DNA from: Porphyromonas vaginalis
GTDB lineage: Bacteria; Bacteroidota; Bacteroidia; Bacteroidales; Porphyromonadaceae
DNA: 64,000 nt
Reading direction: 5' to 3'
NCBI RefSeq assembly: GCF_958301595.1
Contig: NZ_CATQJU010000001.1
Location: 1,054,001 to 1,118,000, forward strand
The position numbers and the translations under genes are program-made. Under the pieces are notes generated by a model. It searched no databases. It was given only the letters and a program-made list of their open reading frames with translations, and was not told where the DNA came from. This document shows, in pieces, positions 28,185 to 36,660 of this stretch; within the stretch, counting starts at the first letter, position 1, and each line of letters begins with the position of its first letter.

Positions 28185-29534
28185 ATGAAAAAGAATCTAC
28201 GCATTATTCCGCTGCTGATTTTACTAAGCTTCGCTTTCGGAGCTTGTGATTCTGACAGTTGCAATGAGCCCGTCTGTATAGCGGTGGCTCCATCTGAATT
28301 GACCCTAGAGGTGGGGGAGATGCAAGCACTATCCGTCTCGGTCGGTGAGAGTGCCCGTGGGCTCGAGGTGTCATTCACGAGTAGCGCAACAGACATCGCA
28401 ACTGTCGATGCCAAGGGGTGCGTGACCGCCATCAAGGTTGGCTCTGCCACCATCTCCGTTCAAGTCGGATCTAGTACGACCTCTGTTCCAGTGACGGTCG
28501 TGCCCAACAAAAACGACGCTCCGCAGCAGTTACCGCTGATTAAGTTTGATGTCACTTACGATGACTCGGGAAATGTCTCTGATGAGGATATCTTAAACCA
28601 CGAAAAGAGCCTCGGGCGTGAGTCACGTCCTATCTTTTACTCAGAGACCATCGTCTACAAGGGCTTCGTAAATACGAATCTTAGTACCATCACGGGTGCG
28701 ATATACGGCCTAGAGCTGGGAGACGGTTCGAAGATCGTCGTCGCCTATAGCACGGAGACAGTCAGTGACTGCCCCAAGACGAGGGAGATGCTACGTCAGC
28801 TGGGCTTTAGCCACATAGAGGAGCGCTCCGTAGGGCTGGATGTACTAGGCAAGACGACGCCTGGACTTTATGCAATCCATGACAGTGATCCTAGTCTGTC
28901 CGTCCTTATGTACGACCAGCGTAACAAGGACCTAAAGTCCAATATGTACATCCAGTTTAGCCGCATAGCCACTGTCGAGGCACAGCACCCGCTCATCCCG
29001 GATGTGCTAGACTTCCCCTCCTTGGAGATCTTTGCTAAGCATGATGTGGATGCGATCAAGGCCTTCGAAGAGCGTATCGGCTTCAGAGACTTTAGCCAAG
29101 AAGAGTCTTACGAAACAAATCTCTGCTTTAACACAAAGAGCGATAAGGTAGACAAGAGCAATCTTGCGTGGGTCATTTATTGCAATGAGTCAGAGGCTGG
29201 ACCTGCTTTCATCAACTCTGAGGTGACAGGTATCCGCACGCTACGTGAGCTAACCTCTGATGATGTGCGTAACTATCTAAGCAAGAATGGATTTGACCGT
29301 AATTACAGCATCACCACGGGCAACTACATCCAAGTCTACAACGCACAGGGAGACCTATGCCACCTATTCATGCAGGCGTATGAGGATGGCAACGCCTGTA
29401 TGATGCAGTTCATCTGCAAGTCTGATCTCGCAGAGGAAGAGGCGCAAGCACGTCTGCAGCTCCCGACTCAATTAGCGTCGCCAAAGCCCCTTGCCTCAAA
29501 AGGAGTAAAGCGAAGACTCTGGAGAGCTAAGTAA
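28185..29534 (+). CDS. Surface lipoprotein with bacterial Ig-like (Big_2) domain
   Basis: This gene encodes 449 residues. The start at 28185 gives a lipoprotein signal ending FAFGAC (Cys21); the frame opens earlier (28062), but that ATG precedes the promoter. Residues ~30-100 form a Big_2-type Ig-like domain (APSELTLEVGEMQALSVSV... FTSSATDIATVDAKGCVTAIKVGSATISV). The remaining ~340 residues, rich in acidic and aromatic residues, match no family I know. The protein ends in a basic segment (KGVKRRLWRAK). It is probably an outer-membrane lipoprotein with a ligand-binding or adhesive role, which is inference. Confidence 0.78.
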   Translation: MKKNLRIIPLLILLSFAFGACDSDSCNEPVCIAVAPSELTLEVGEMQALSVSVGESARGLEVSFTSSATDIATVDAKGCVTAIKVGSATISVQVGSSTTSVPVTVVPNKNDAPQQLPLIKFDVTYDDSGNVSDEDILNHEKSLGRESRPIFYSETIVYKGFVNTNLSTITGAIYGLELGDGSKIVVAYSTETVSDCPKTREMLRQLGFSHIEERSVGLDVLGKTTPGLYAIHDSDPSLSVLMYDQRNKDLKSNMYIQFSRIATVEAQHPLIPDVLDFPSLEIFAKHDVDAIKAFEERIGFRDFSQEESYETNLCFNTKSDKVDKSNLAWVIYCNESEAGPAFINSEVTGIRTLRELTSDDVRNYLSKNGFDRNYSITTGNYIQVYNAQGDLCHLFMQAYEDGNACMMQFICKSDLAEEEAQARLQLPTQLASPKPLASKGVKRRLWRAK

Positions 29535-29579
29535 TCGTCTGAGAGGGTTACTAGTCTCTGATGAGTAAGAAGGCGATTC

Positions 29580-29613
29580 GTGTAGAGGCGGACGAAGCTG
29601 TCCGTCTCTACAC
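29580..29613. repeat. Repeat-type hairpin downstream of the lipoprotein gene
   Basis: A 14-bp stem, GTGTAGAGGCGGAC (29580-29593) with GTCCGTCTCTACAC (29600-29613, one G-U pair), has a 6-nt loop. It resembles the GGCGGAC palindromes of the family A repeats. There is no T-run, so terminator activity is uncertain. Confidence 0.6.
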
Positions 29614-29815
29614 TAATATATATGGAGAAAACTCAAGACTCTCTCTTCCCTTCAAGTGAAGCATGCGTATTTTCCACTCCAAAATGCAATTTGGAGTGGA
29701 GCTCGCCCTGCTCCGGACGCCCCCTCCTCTCCTAGGAGGGCGGGAGGAGCAGGTAGCGAGCTGCCGAGACGAAAAAAGGGACGATGCGCTCACCGTCCCT
29801 TTAAGGTTAATGCAG

Positions 29816-29823
29816 TATATTTG
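29816..29823 (+). promoter_or_regulatory. -7 box of IS30 transposase promoter (copy 2)
   Basis: TATATTTG occurs at the same place within the element as in copy 1. Confidence 0.6.
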
Positions 29824-29855
29824 CTGTGGAAACAAAAACTTAGCTATATACAAGT

Positions 29856-30827
29856 ATGCATCTAACCCAAGCGCAAAGATACGAAATTGCTGCTCTTCTG
29901 AAGACTAACACGCCTCAAAAAAAGATCGCAGAGGTCATAGGAGTACACCCTAGCACCATCTGTAGAGAGATTAAGAGGAACTTGACACCCGCTGGCAACT
30001 ATAGCCCTACTCAGGCTCAGATGTTTGCCAAAGAGCGACAAGACTGGAAGAACAAGGCAAGAGCTAAATTGACGAATGCTATGAAAGCTGATATTGTCCA
30101 GTGCATTGTAGAGCATAAATGGTCTCCAGAGCAAATTGCTGGAAGGCGAAAGCTGGAGGGCAAGCCGATGGTCGGTAAGACCTCCATTTACAAGTTCCTG
30201 CATCAAGACAAGAAAGCTGGAGGCAAGCTTTACAAACACACAAGGCATGGGCTAGCTTATCGCAAGCGACGCCTGGCCGTACCAATAAAAACAGACTGGC
30301 CTAAGCGAAAGTCCATAGAGACTCGTCCTGAGTGCATTGACCAGAAGGCACGAGTAGGAGATTTTGAGATGGATACCATTATAGGCAAAGAGCAGAAAGG
30401 AGCAATTTTAACGCTTGTAGAGCGTGTTACAGGCTTTACTATCATACGACTTCTGGAGCATGGCAAGGATGCCAAAGCTCTCGCCAGAGAGGTGAATAAA
30501 GCTCTGAGGTACTACAAGAAGATGGGACTGCTACACTCGATCACAACCGACAATGGAAGTGAGTTTGCCAAGTTTAAGACCATAGAGAGGTCTCTCAAAA
30601 CGCCCGTCTACTTTGCCCACCCCTATCAATCCTGGGATAAGCCTCATATTGAGTACCTAAACAAACTGCTACGCCAGTTTATTCCTAAGGCCTCTACTTT
30701 CGAAGACTTAACTGACGCTGACCTTAGACGCTTTCAGAACCTACTAAACAATAGACCCCGTAAAAACCTAAACTATAAGACACCCAATGAAGTCATCAAA
30801 AACATCATTCTTGAGAAATTGCATTAG
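29856..30827 (+). CDS. IS30-family transposase (copy 2)
   Basis: This 323-residue DDE transposase appears identical in protein sequence to copy 1, with the same helix-turn-helix and the catalytic Asp (GDFEMDTIIG), Asp (TTDNGSEF) and Glu (HIEYLNK). The silent codon differences from copy 1 (Asn, Glu, Thr, Leu, Val, Ala and Leu codons) show the two genes have been kept functional since they separated. It is intact, so the element is probably able to move. Confidence 0.95.
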   Translation: MHLTQAQRYEIAALLKTNTPQKKIAEVIGVHPSTICREIKRNLTPAGNYSPTQAQMFAKERQDWKNKARAKLTNAMKADIVQCIVEHKWSPEQIAGRRKLEGKPMVGKTSIYKFLHQDKKAGGKLYKHTRHGLAYRKRRLAVPIKTDWPKRKSIETRPECIDQKARVGDFEMDTIIGKEQKGAILTLVERVTGFTIIRLLEHGKDAKALAREVNKALRYYKKMGLLHSITTDNGSEFAKFKTIERSLKTPVYFAHPYQSWDKPHIEYLNKLLRQFIPKASTFEDLTDADLRRFQNLLNNRPRKNLNYKTPNEVIKNIILEKLH

Positions 30828-30890
30828 CGGGTGGAATGTACGATGTAATGCCACAGAGGGTGGGGTATTGTGAGATCCAAAAAGAATGTG

Positions 30891-30898
30891 TACCTTTG
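30891..30898 (+). promoter_or_regulatory. -7 box of tRNA-His promoter
   Basis: TACCTTTG lies 71 bp before the tRNA and 48 bp after the IS30 end. Confidence 0.6.
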
Positions 30899-30969
30899 CA
30901 CCAGCAAACGTGAAGGGAAGTATCTCCCAGGAGTAGCGAGGTGGCTACTTTTAGTGCGGTTGCTGCGAT

Positions 30970-31044
30970 GGTGATCATAGCTCAGCTGGTTAGAGCATCA
31001 GATTGTGGTTCTGAGGGTCGTGGGTTCGAATCCCACTGGTCACC
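30970..31044 (+). tRNA. tRNA-His (anticodon GTG)
   Basis: A full cloverleaf can be drawn. The acceptor stem is GTGATCA with TGGTCAC, with the extra G-1 (30970) facing C73 (31044), the identity mark of tRNA-His. The D arm contains AGCTCAGCTGGTTAGAGC. The anticodon stem TCAGA/TCTGA holds the loop TTGTGGT with GTG at 31005-31007. The T arm is GTGGGTTCGAATCCCAC. CCA is not encoded (CCT follows). Confidence 0.97.
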
Positions 31045-31128
31045 CTATAGCTTCGCTAGTTTTTTTCTTTTCTCTGTCCTAGCGTTGTTATTTCGATCAG
31101 TTTTTTGATTACAACTTATTTGTTTTGA

Positions 31129-31162
31129 GGTTGCTAAGACGTTTGTTTTAGCAACCTTTTTT
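31129..31162 (+). terminator. Rho-independent terminator after tRNA-His
   Basis: A 9-bp stem, GGTTGCTAA (31129-31137) with TTAGCAACC (31148-31156), is followed by six T residues. Confidence 0.9.
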
Positions 31163-31252
31163 CTTTGCTGGGGAGGGGAGAGGGCAGTGTTGTGTCGTCT
31201 CAAAGTGTAGCCTTGTGGCGTCAGGGTGTGTCGTAGACAAGGAGATTTTTAC

Positions 31253-31260
31253 TATCTTTG
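31253..31260 (+). promoter_or_regulatory. -7 box of ppdK promoter
   Basis: TATCTTTG predicts a transcript with a ~200-nt leader before the ppdK ATG at 31468. A CTTGCAGACAAT-containing segment follows the box. No known riboswitch was recognised in the leader. Confidence 0.6.
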
Positions 31261-31467
31261 CACCGTATTGTTGTCTTGCAGACAATAAGTGGCTGGGATG
31301 TCTGGCCAAGTTGCTCTGCCTTTGCTGGTCTATGTGTTGCCAGAGGCGGTCTGTCTAGCAGATCGTGTGAGACGACGATGTCGAGGGTGACTATCACGGT
31401 GGTGGCGGTCGCTCAGCTCAATCACTTACTTAATTACTAACAGAATACCAAATATAATTTCCCCCAA

Positions 31468-34197
31468 ATGAAGAACAAGAAGAGAATCTACACCTTTGGC
31501 AATGGAAGTGCCGAGGGTAATGCTCAGATGAGAGATCTACTTGGAGGTAAGGGTGCTAACCTTGCGGAGATGAACCGCATAGGTGTGCCTGTACCTCCCG
31601 GATTTACTATTTCGACTGAGGTATGTACAGAATATTATGAGCGTGGCCGTGAGGCTGTTGTCGCTGACCTCAAGGATGACTTGATGGCTGCCGTCAAGCA
31701 TATCGAGACTATCATGGGCTTTAAGTTTGGCGATGTAGAGAATCCTCTTCTCGTCTCTGTCCGCTCGGGCAGTAGAGCCTCTATGCCTGGTATGATGGAC
31801 ACGATCCTCAACCTTGGTCTCAACGATACGGTCGTCGATGGCTTGGCTCGCAAGAGTGGTAACGAGCGCTTCGCTTGGGACTCTTATCGCCGCTTCGTGC
31901 AGATGTATGGCGATGTCGTACTCGGTATGAAGCCTGTCAATAAGGACGACATTGACCCCTTTGAGGCAATCATCGAGGAGGTCAAGAAGGAGGCTGGCGT
32001 CAAGCTCGACAACGAGCTCACGACAGATCACCTCAAGGATCTCGTCAAGCGCTTCAAGGCAGCCGTCATGAAGGCTACGGGACACGACTTCCCCACTGAT
32101 CCATACGAGCAGCTATGGGGCGCTATTATGGCGGTCTTTGGCTCATGGATGAATGACCGTGCAATCCTCTACCGTAAGATGGAGGGTATACCCGATGATT
32201 GGGGTACTGCCGTAAACGTCCAGGCGATGGTCTTCGGTAATATGGGTGACACCTCCGCTACGGGTGTGGCTTTCACTCGTGACTCAGCTACTGGCGAAAA
32301 CCTCTTCAACGGTGAGTACCTAGTCAATGCACAGGGTGAGGATGTCGTCGCTGGTATCCGCACGCCTCAAGAGATTACAATAGAAGGCTCACGTCGCTGG
32401 GCTGAGCGTGCTGGTATCGACGAGGCAACTCGTAAGGCTCAGTATCCCTCTATGGAGGAGACCTTCCCCGAGATCTATGCTGAGCTAGATGCTATACAGC
32501 ACAAGCTCGAGGAGCACTACCACGATATGCAGGATCTTGAGTTTACCGTACAGGAGGGCAAGCTCTGGCTCCTCCAGACACGTAATGGTAAGCGTACAGG
32601 TCAGGCGATGGTCAAGATCGCTATGGACCTCCTACGCGACAAGCAGATCTCCGAGGAGGAAGCGCTACTACGTGTGGAGCCTGCTAAGCTTGATGAGCTA
32701 CTGCACCCTGTCTTTGACAAGAAGGCGCTACAGTCTGCTAAGGTGCTGAGCAAGGGTCTCCCCGCCTCTCCAGGTGCAGCTACAGGACAGATCGTCTTCT
32801 TTGCTGATGACGCTGCCAGCTGGCACGAGCAGGGCAAGGAGGTGATCATGGTACGCATCGAGACCTCGCCTGAGGATCTCGCTGGTATGAGCGTGGCACA
32901 GGGTATCCTCACGGCACGTGGTGGTATGACCTCACACGCAGCTGTCGTGGCTCGCGGTATGGGTAAGTGCTGTATCACGGGTGCTGGTGGCCTCATTGTC
33001 GACTATAAGGCTCGCACCGTAACCGTCGATGATAAGGTCCTCCACGAGGGTGACTTCATCTCGATCAATGGCTCTACGGGTGAGATCTACGAGGGACAGG
33101 TCGAGACCATCGCTGCTGAGATGGATGCTGACTTCCGTCAGCTAATGGAGCTAGCCGACAAGCACTCTAAGCTCGCTGTACGTACCAACGCTGATACGCC
33201 TCATGATGCTGCTACGGCACGTAACTTTGGTGCTGTCGGTATCGGACTCTGCCGTACGGAGCACATGTTCTTTGAGGACAACAAGATCAAGGCAATGCGT
33301 GAGATGATCCTCGCTACAGACACAGAGGGTCGTCGCAAGGCTTTGGCAAAGCTTCTCCCGATCCAGACTGAGGACTTTAAGGGTATCTTCCGTGCTATGA
33401 AGGGGCTTCCCGTCACCGTGCGCCTACTAGATCCCCCGCTTCATGAGTTCGTGCCTCAGACGGAGGCTGGTCAGGTAGAGCTGGCGAAGGCTATGGGCGT
33501 CGAGCCTAAGTTCGTTCACGACCGTGTCGAGCAGCTTCACGAGCTGAACCCAATGCTTGGACATCGTGGCTGCCGTCTAGGTAACACCTATCCTGAGATC
33601 ACCGAGATGCAGACACGTGCTATCCTAGGCGCCTGCCTCGAGCTCAAGAAGGAGGGTGTCGAGACGCATCCTGAGATTATGGTGCCACTCGTTGGTGTCG
33701 TCGAGGAGTTTAAGCTACAGGCTCGCGTGATCCGCGAGGCCGCTGAGGCTCTCTTTAAGGAGCAGGGCGATCGTATTGACTTCCACATTGGTACTATGAT
33801 CGAGGTGCCACGTGCAGCTCTGACCGCCGATGAGATTGCTAAGGAGGCTGACTTCTTCTCCTTCGGTACGAACGACCTCACGCAGATGACCTTCGGATAC
33901 TCTCGTGACGATGTCAATACCTTCCTACCTACCTATCTAGACAAGAAGATCCTCAAGGTAGATCCCTTCCAGCAGTTGGATCAGAGAGGCGTAGGTCAGT
34001 TGGTAAAAATGGGCGCCGAAAAGGGTCGCTCCGCGAAGTCTACGATCAAGCTCGGCATCTGTGGTGAGCATGGTGGTGATCCATCATCAGTAGAGTTCTG
34101 CCACCGTGTAGGGCTCAACTACGTCAGCTGCTCGCCCTTCCGTGTGCCTATCGCACGCCTAGCAGCAGCTCGTGCCGCAGTCGAGGATAAGAAGTAA
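31468..34197 (+). CDS. ppdK: Pyruvate, phosphate dikinase
   Basis: This 909-residue enzyme interconverts pyruvate, ATP and phosphate with phosphoenolpyruvate, AMP and pyrophosphate. The N-terminal ATP-grasp part includes GGKGANLAEMNRIGVPVPPGFT and the SVRSGSRASMPGMMDTILNLG block. The central swivelling domain has the phosphohistidine loop GGMTSHAAVVARGMGKCC (~residues 484-501). The C-terminal PEP/pyruvate barrel has GLCRTEHMFF and ends with GICGEHGGDPSSVEFCHRVG. The length is normal. In anaerobes of this group the enzyme usually works in PEP/pyruvate interconversion tied to pyrophosphate use. It is a single-gene unit with its own promoter and terminator. Confidence 0.97.
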   Translation: MKNKKRIYTFGNGSAEGNAQMRDLLGGKGANLAEMNRIGVPVPPGFTISTEVCTEYYERGREAVVADLKDDLMAAVKHIETIMGFKFGDVENPLLVSVRSGSRASMPGMMDTILNLGLNDTVVDGLARKSGNERFAWDSYRRFVQMYGDVVLGMKPVNKDDIDPFEAIIEEVKKEAGVKLDNELTTDHLKDLVKRFKAAVMKATGHDFPTDPYEQLWGAIMAVFGSWMNDRAILYRKMEGIPDDWGTAVNVQAMVFGNMGDTSATGVAFTRDSATGENLFNGEYLVNAQGEDVVAGIRTPQEITIEGSRRWAERAGIDEATRKAQYPSMEETFPEIYAELDAIQHKLEEHYHDMQDLEFTVQEGKLWLLQTRNGKRTGQAMVKIAMDLLRDKQISEEEALLRVEPAKLDELLHPVFDKKALQSAKVLSKGLPASPGAATGQIVFFADDAASWHEQGKEVIMVRIETSPEDLAGMSVAQGILTARGGMTSHAAVVARGMGKCCITGAGGLIVDYKARTVTVDDKVLHEGDFISINGSTGEIYEGQVETIAAEMDADFRQLMELADKHSKLAVRTNADTPHDAATARNFGAVGIGLCRTEHMFFEDNKIKAMREMILATDTEGRRKALAKLLPIQTEDFKGIFRAMKGLPVTVRLLDPPLHEFVPQTEAGQVELAKAMGVEPKFVHDRVEQLHELNPMLGHRGCRLGNTYPEITEMQTRAILGACLELKKEGVETHPEIMVPLVGVVEEFKLQARVIREAAEALFKEQGDRIDFHIGTMIEVPRAALTADEIAKEADFFSFGTNDLTQMTFGYSRDDVNTFLPTYLDKKILKVDPFQQLDQRGVGQLVKMGAEKGRSAKSTIKLGICGEHGGDPSSVEFCHRVGLNYVSCSPFRVPIARLAAARAAVEDKK

Positions 34198-34263
34198 GCA
34201 GCGCAGGTGAGCAGTGCTCTCGTTGCAGAGTGCTTCGCTCGCTAAGCTAACTACAATAATAAA

Positions 34264-34318
34264 GCAACTCTCTGGAGTCGCTCCCTAGGCGGAGTCTCTG
34301 GAGAGTTGCTTTTGTTTT
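34264..34318 (+). terminator. Rho-independent terminator of ppdK
   Basis: A 9-bp stem, GCAACTCTC (34264-34272) with GAGAGTTGC (34301-34309), has a GGAGTC/GGAGTC-containing loop and is followed by TTTTGTTTT. Confidence 0.85.
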
Positions 34319-34319
34319 G

Positions 34320-34356
34320 TAGCTCCTGATAGAGCGATTATGATGCGTCAGCCCTG
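34320..34356. repeat. 37-bp dispersed repeat (family H), copy 1
   Basis: TAGCTCCTGATAGAGCGATT and the following ATGATGCGTCAGCCCTG are found again with one change at 44807-44843. A shorter relative is near 25551. Function unknown. Confidence 0.7.
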
Positions 34357-34396
34357 TTTGCTCCAGTGGGTTTATTGCCAGTTTGCAAAATAGTTG

Positions 34397-34404
34397 TACC
34401 TTTG
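34397..34404 (+). promoter_or_regulatory. -7 box of rplM-rpsI promoter with long leader
   Basis: TACCTTTG predicts a leader of about 250 nt before the GTG start of rplM. Near its end (34593-34635) is a GC-rich segment with GGGGAGCTCGAGGAGCC and GGGAGATCTCCTTTTG, which could form an attenuator-like hairpin ahead of a short T-run. Confidence 0.6.
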
Positions 34405-34660
34405 CGGTGCTGATTATTATCGAAACGAGATAACCAGAGCAAGCTTTTGACCTCACATGAGTGTCGTAGTGGTGTCTGTGTCGGTGTATAAGGAGTGCGT
34501 CCACGCTCCATCGATAGCCTACCGACAGGTGAACGGATCCCTCGCGACAGCCTTAGAGTGACACTCCTCATATAATAGTAGAGGTGTCATGATCGGGGAG
34601 CTCGAGGAGCCTGCGCCTAGGGAGATCTCCTTTTGTATTAATCCCAATCAAACTATTAGC

Positions 34661-35116
34661 GTGAACACATTAAGCTATAAAACACAATCCGCCACCAAGG
34701 AGTCTGCTCAGAAGGAGTGGCTCGTGGTAGATGCCGAGGGGCAGCGTCTCGGACGCCTCTGCTCTATTGTTGCTAAGATACTGCGTGGCAAGTACAAGCC
34801 TTGCTTTACACCTCATGCAGACTGCGGTGACAATGTTATCATCATCAATGCCGACAAGATCGAACTTACAGGCAATAAGTGGGACACCCCAAGCTATCTG
34901 ACCTTCTCAGGCTATCCTGGAGGGCAGAGGATATTCTCCCCAAGAGACTTCCAGAAGAAGAGCTCTCGCAAGCTCTTCGAGAAGGTGCTCAAAGGGATGC
35001 TCCCTAAAAACAAGCTCGGTGCTGAGCTGCTGACGCACGTCCGGGTCTTCGATGGTCCCGACCACACTATGGAGGGTGTACAGCCCCGTAAGATCGATAT
35101 CAATACACTTAAATAA
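34661..35116 (+). CDS. rplM: 50S ribosomal protein L13
   Basis: This is 151 residues from a GTG start at 34661 (reading VNTLSYKTQSATKE). An in-frame ATG at 34589 would add 24 residues that do not belong to the family, so I prefer the GTG. Family blocks include EWLVVDAEGQRLGRLCSIVA, LRGKYKPCFTPHADCGDNV, INADKIELTGNKW, GYPGGQR and KGMLPKNKLG. It is followed 14 bp later by rpsI, the standard L13-S9 pair. Confidence 0.96.
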   Translation: MNTLSYKTQSATKESAQKEWLVVDAEGQRLGRLCSIVAKILRGKYKPCFTPHADCGDNVIIINADKIELTGNKWDTPSYLTFSGYPGGQRIFSPRDFQKKSSRKLFEKVLKGMLPKNKLGAELLTHVRVFDGPDHTMEGVQPRKIDINTLK

Positions 35117-35130
35117 ATACGCGGTAAACG

Positions 35131-35517
35131 ATGGAACAAATCAATGCTATAGGTAGACGTAAGGCTGCAGTAGCCCGCGTATATCTCACAGAGGGTTCGG
35201 GCAAGATAACGATCAATAAGAAGGATATCGCTAACTACTTCCCCTCATCAATACTTCAGTACATTGTGAAGCAACCTCTCCTCAAGCTAGAGGTGGCTGA
35301 CAAGTATGATGTCATGATCAACCTCACGGGTGGAGGCTTCAAGGGACAGAGCGAAGCAGCTCGTCTTGGCATCGCTCGTGCACTGATCAAGATCAACCCT
35401 GAGGACAAGGCTACGCTGCGTGCAGCAGGCTTCGTAACACGTGATCCACGTGTCGTAGAGCGTAAGAAGCCAGGACGTCCTAAGGCTCGTAAGAAATTCC
35501 AGTTCAGCAAGCGTTGA
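35131..35517 (+). CDS. rpsI: 30S ribosomal protein S9
   Basis: This 128-residue protein has the N-terminal IGRRKAAVARVYLTEGSGK and GGGFKGQSEAARLGIARAL blocks. It ends with the basic tail RKKPGRPKARKKFQFSKR, which contacts tRNA in the P site. It is co-transcribed with rplM. Confidence 0.97.
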   Translation: MEQINAIGRRKAAVARVYLTEGSGKITINKKDIANYFPSSILQYIVKQPLLKLEVADKYDVMINLTGGGFKGQSEAARLGIARALIKINPEDKATLRAAGFVTRDPRVVERKKPGRPKARKKFQFSKR

Positions 35518-35630
35518 TGGTGCTGGGGGAATGCTATCGCAGCTTGAGCAACTCATTGTGGTGCTCCTCCTGTGGTACTGCACACCCCGCACGATCTCTC
35601 GCGTTTAGTATCTAAATTGCATCGATGGTG

Positions 35631-35672
35631 TACTAGACTTTAGACTTTAGAAATTAGACCTTAGAGGTTAGA
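35631..35672. repeat. Degenerate heptanucleotide array (6 x 7 bp)
   Basis: Units read TACTAGA, CTTTAGA, CTTTAGA, AATTAGA, CCTTAGA, GGTTAGA, exactly in 7-bp phase, 84 bp upstream of rpsB. Nothing else was recognised in the 238-bp gap between rpsI and rpsB. Confidence 0.75.
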
Positions 35673-35755
35673 CCTATCTTGCTTCAGTCTATATAGTAGC
35701 CCTACCCTGCAATTGCTTATTTCACAAGAACGTAAACGAAAAAACAAAGACTACT

Positions 35756-36649
35756 ATGTCACAAGTATCATTTGACCAGCTACTAGAGGCTGGTGCACAC
35801 TTTGGCCACATGCCACGTAAGTGGAACCCCGCTATGGCTCCCTACATCTTTATGGAGCGCAACGGCATCCACATTATCGACCTGCACAAGACTGTCGCTA
35901 AGATCGATGAGTGTGCTGAGATTATCAAGAATATGGCCAGCTCGGGCAAGAAGATCCTCTTCGTCGGCACCAAGCGTCAGGCTAAGGATCCTGTTGCTGA
36001 GCTCGCTAAGAGCGTAGGGATGCCCTACGTTACAGAGCGTTGGCCAGGTGGTATGCTCACCAACTTCCCCACGATCCGCAAGGCTGTCAAGAAGATGGCT
36101 CAGATCGACAAGATGCGTGAGGATGGCACCTACAACAACCTCTCCAAGCGTGAGCGCCTACAGCTCGATCGCCAGCAGGCTAAGCTAGACAAGAACCTCG
36201 GCTCTATCCGCGACATGAACCGTCTGCCTAACGCTCTCTTCGTTGTAGACGTTATGCGTGAGCACATCGCTGTACGTGAGGCTCAGCGTCTAGGTATCCC
36301 CGTATTTGCTATCGTCGATACGAATGCTAACCCCAAGGATGTCGACTACGTCATCCCAGCTAATGATGACTCTACACAAGCTATCGAGCTGATCATCTCG
36401 GCTATGTGCCAAGCTATCAACGAGGGCCAGGTAGAGTACAAGGCTATCAAGGCTGAGAAGGAGGCTGAGGAGGCTGCTGAGCTAGCTCCCTCAGGACGTC
36501 GCCAGCGCACAGGTGCTCGCCGTGAGCGCATCCGCCCCGCCAATGCTGAGGCTGAGCGTGAGGAGGAAGGTGCTGAGGAGGCAGCTCCCGAGACTGTAGA
36601 GGCTGAAGAGACTGCTCCAGCTAATGAGGAAGCAGCTAACCAACAATAA
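35756..36649 (+). CDS. rpsB: 30S ribosomal protein S2
   Basis: This is a 297-residue small-subunit protein. The core (residues ~1-230) carries QLLEAGAHFGHMPRKWNPAM, LFVGTKRQAKDPV, ERWPGGMLTNFPTIRKAVKK and VVDVMREHIAVREAQRLGIPV. The last ~65 residues are an Ala/Glu-rich acidic extension (ending AEETAPANEEAANQQ) with one basic patch (GRRQRTGARRERIR); such tails are seen in Bacteroidota S2. It is followed 11 bp later by tsf, the classical rpsB-tsf operon. Confidence 0.97.
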   Translation: MSQVSFDQLLEAGAHFGHMPRKWNPAMAPYIFMERNGIHIIDLHKTVAKIDECAEIIKNMASSGKKILFVGTKRQAKDPVAELAKSVGMPYVTERWPGGMLTNFPTIRKAVKKMAQIDKMREDGTYNNLSKRERLQLDRQQAKLDKNLGSIRDMNRLPNALFVVDVMREHIAVREAQRLGIPVFAIVDTNANPKDVDYVIPANDDSTQAIELIISAMCQAINEGQVEYKAIKAEKEAEEAAELAPSGRRQRTGARRERIRPANAEAEREEEGAEEAAPETVEAEETAPANEEAANQQ

Positions 36650-36660
36650 TACTATACACC

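Larger units (their letters stand above)
29666..30842 (+). mobile_element. IS30-family insertion sequence, copy 2 (1177 bp)
   Basis: It has the same length and ends as copy 1 at 5405-6581 and is flanked by the 3-bp direct repeat ATG (29663-29665 and 30843-30845). By eye the two copies differ at eight positions, seven of them in the transposase gene and all seven silent. It is inserted between the lipoprotein gene and the tRNA-His promoter, leaving that promoter intact. Confidence 0.93.

Noticed and set aside
34589-34660. N-terminal extension of L13 from an earlier ATG
   Set aside because: The 24 extra residues do not belong to the L13 family; GTG 34661 gives the expected N-terminus.
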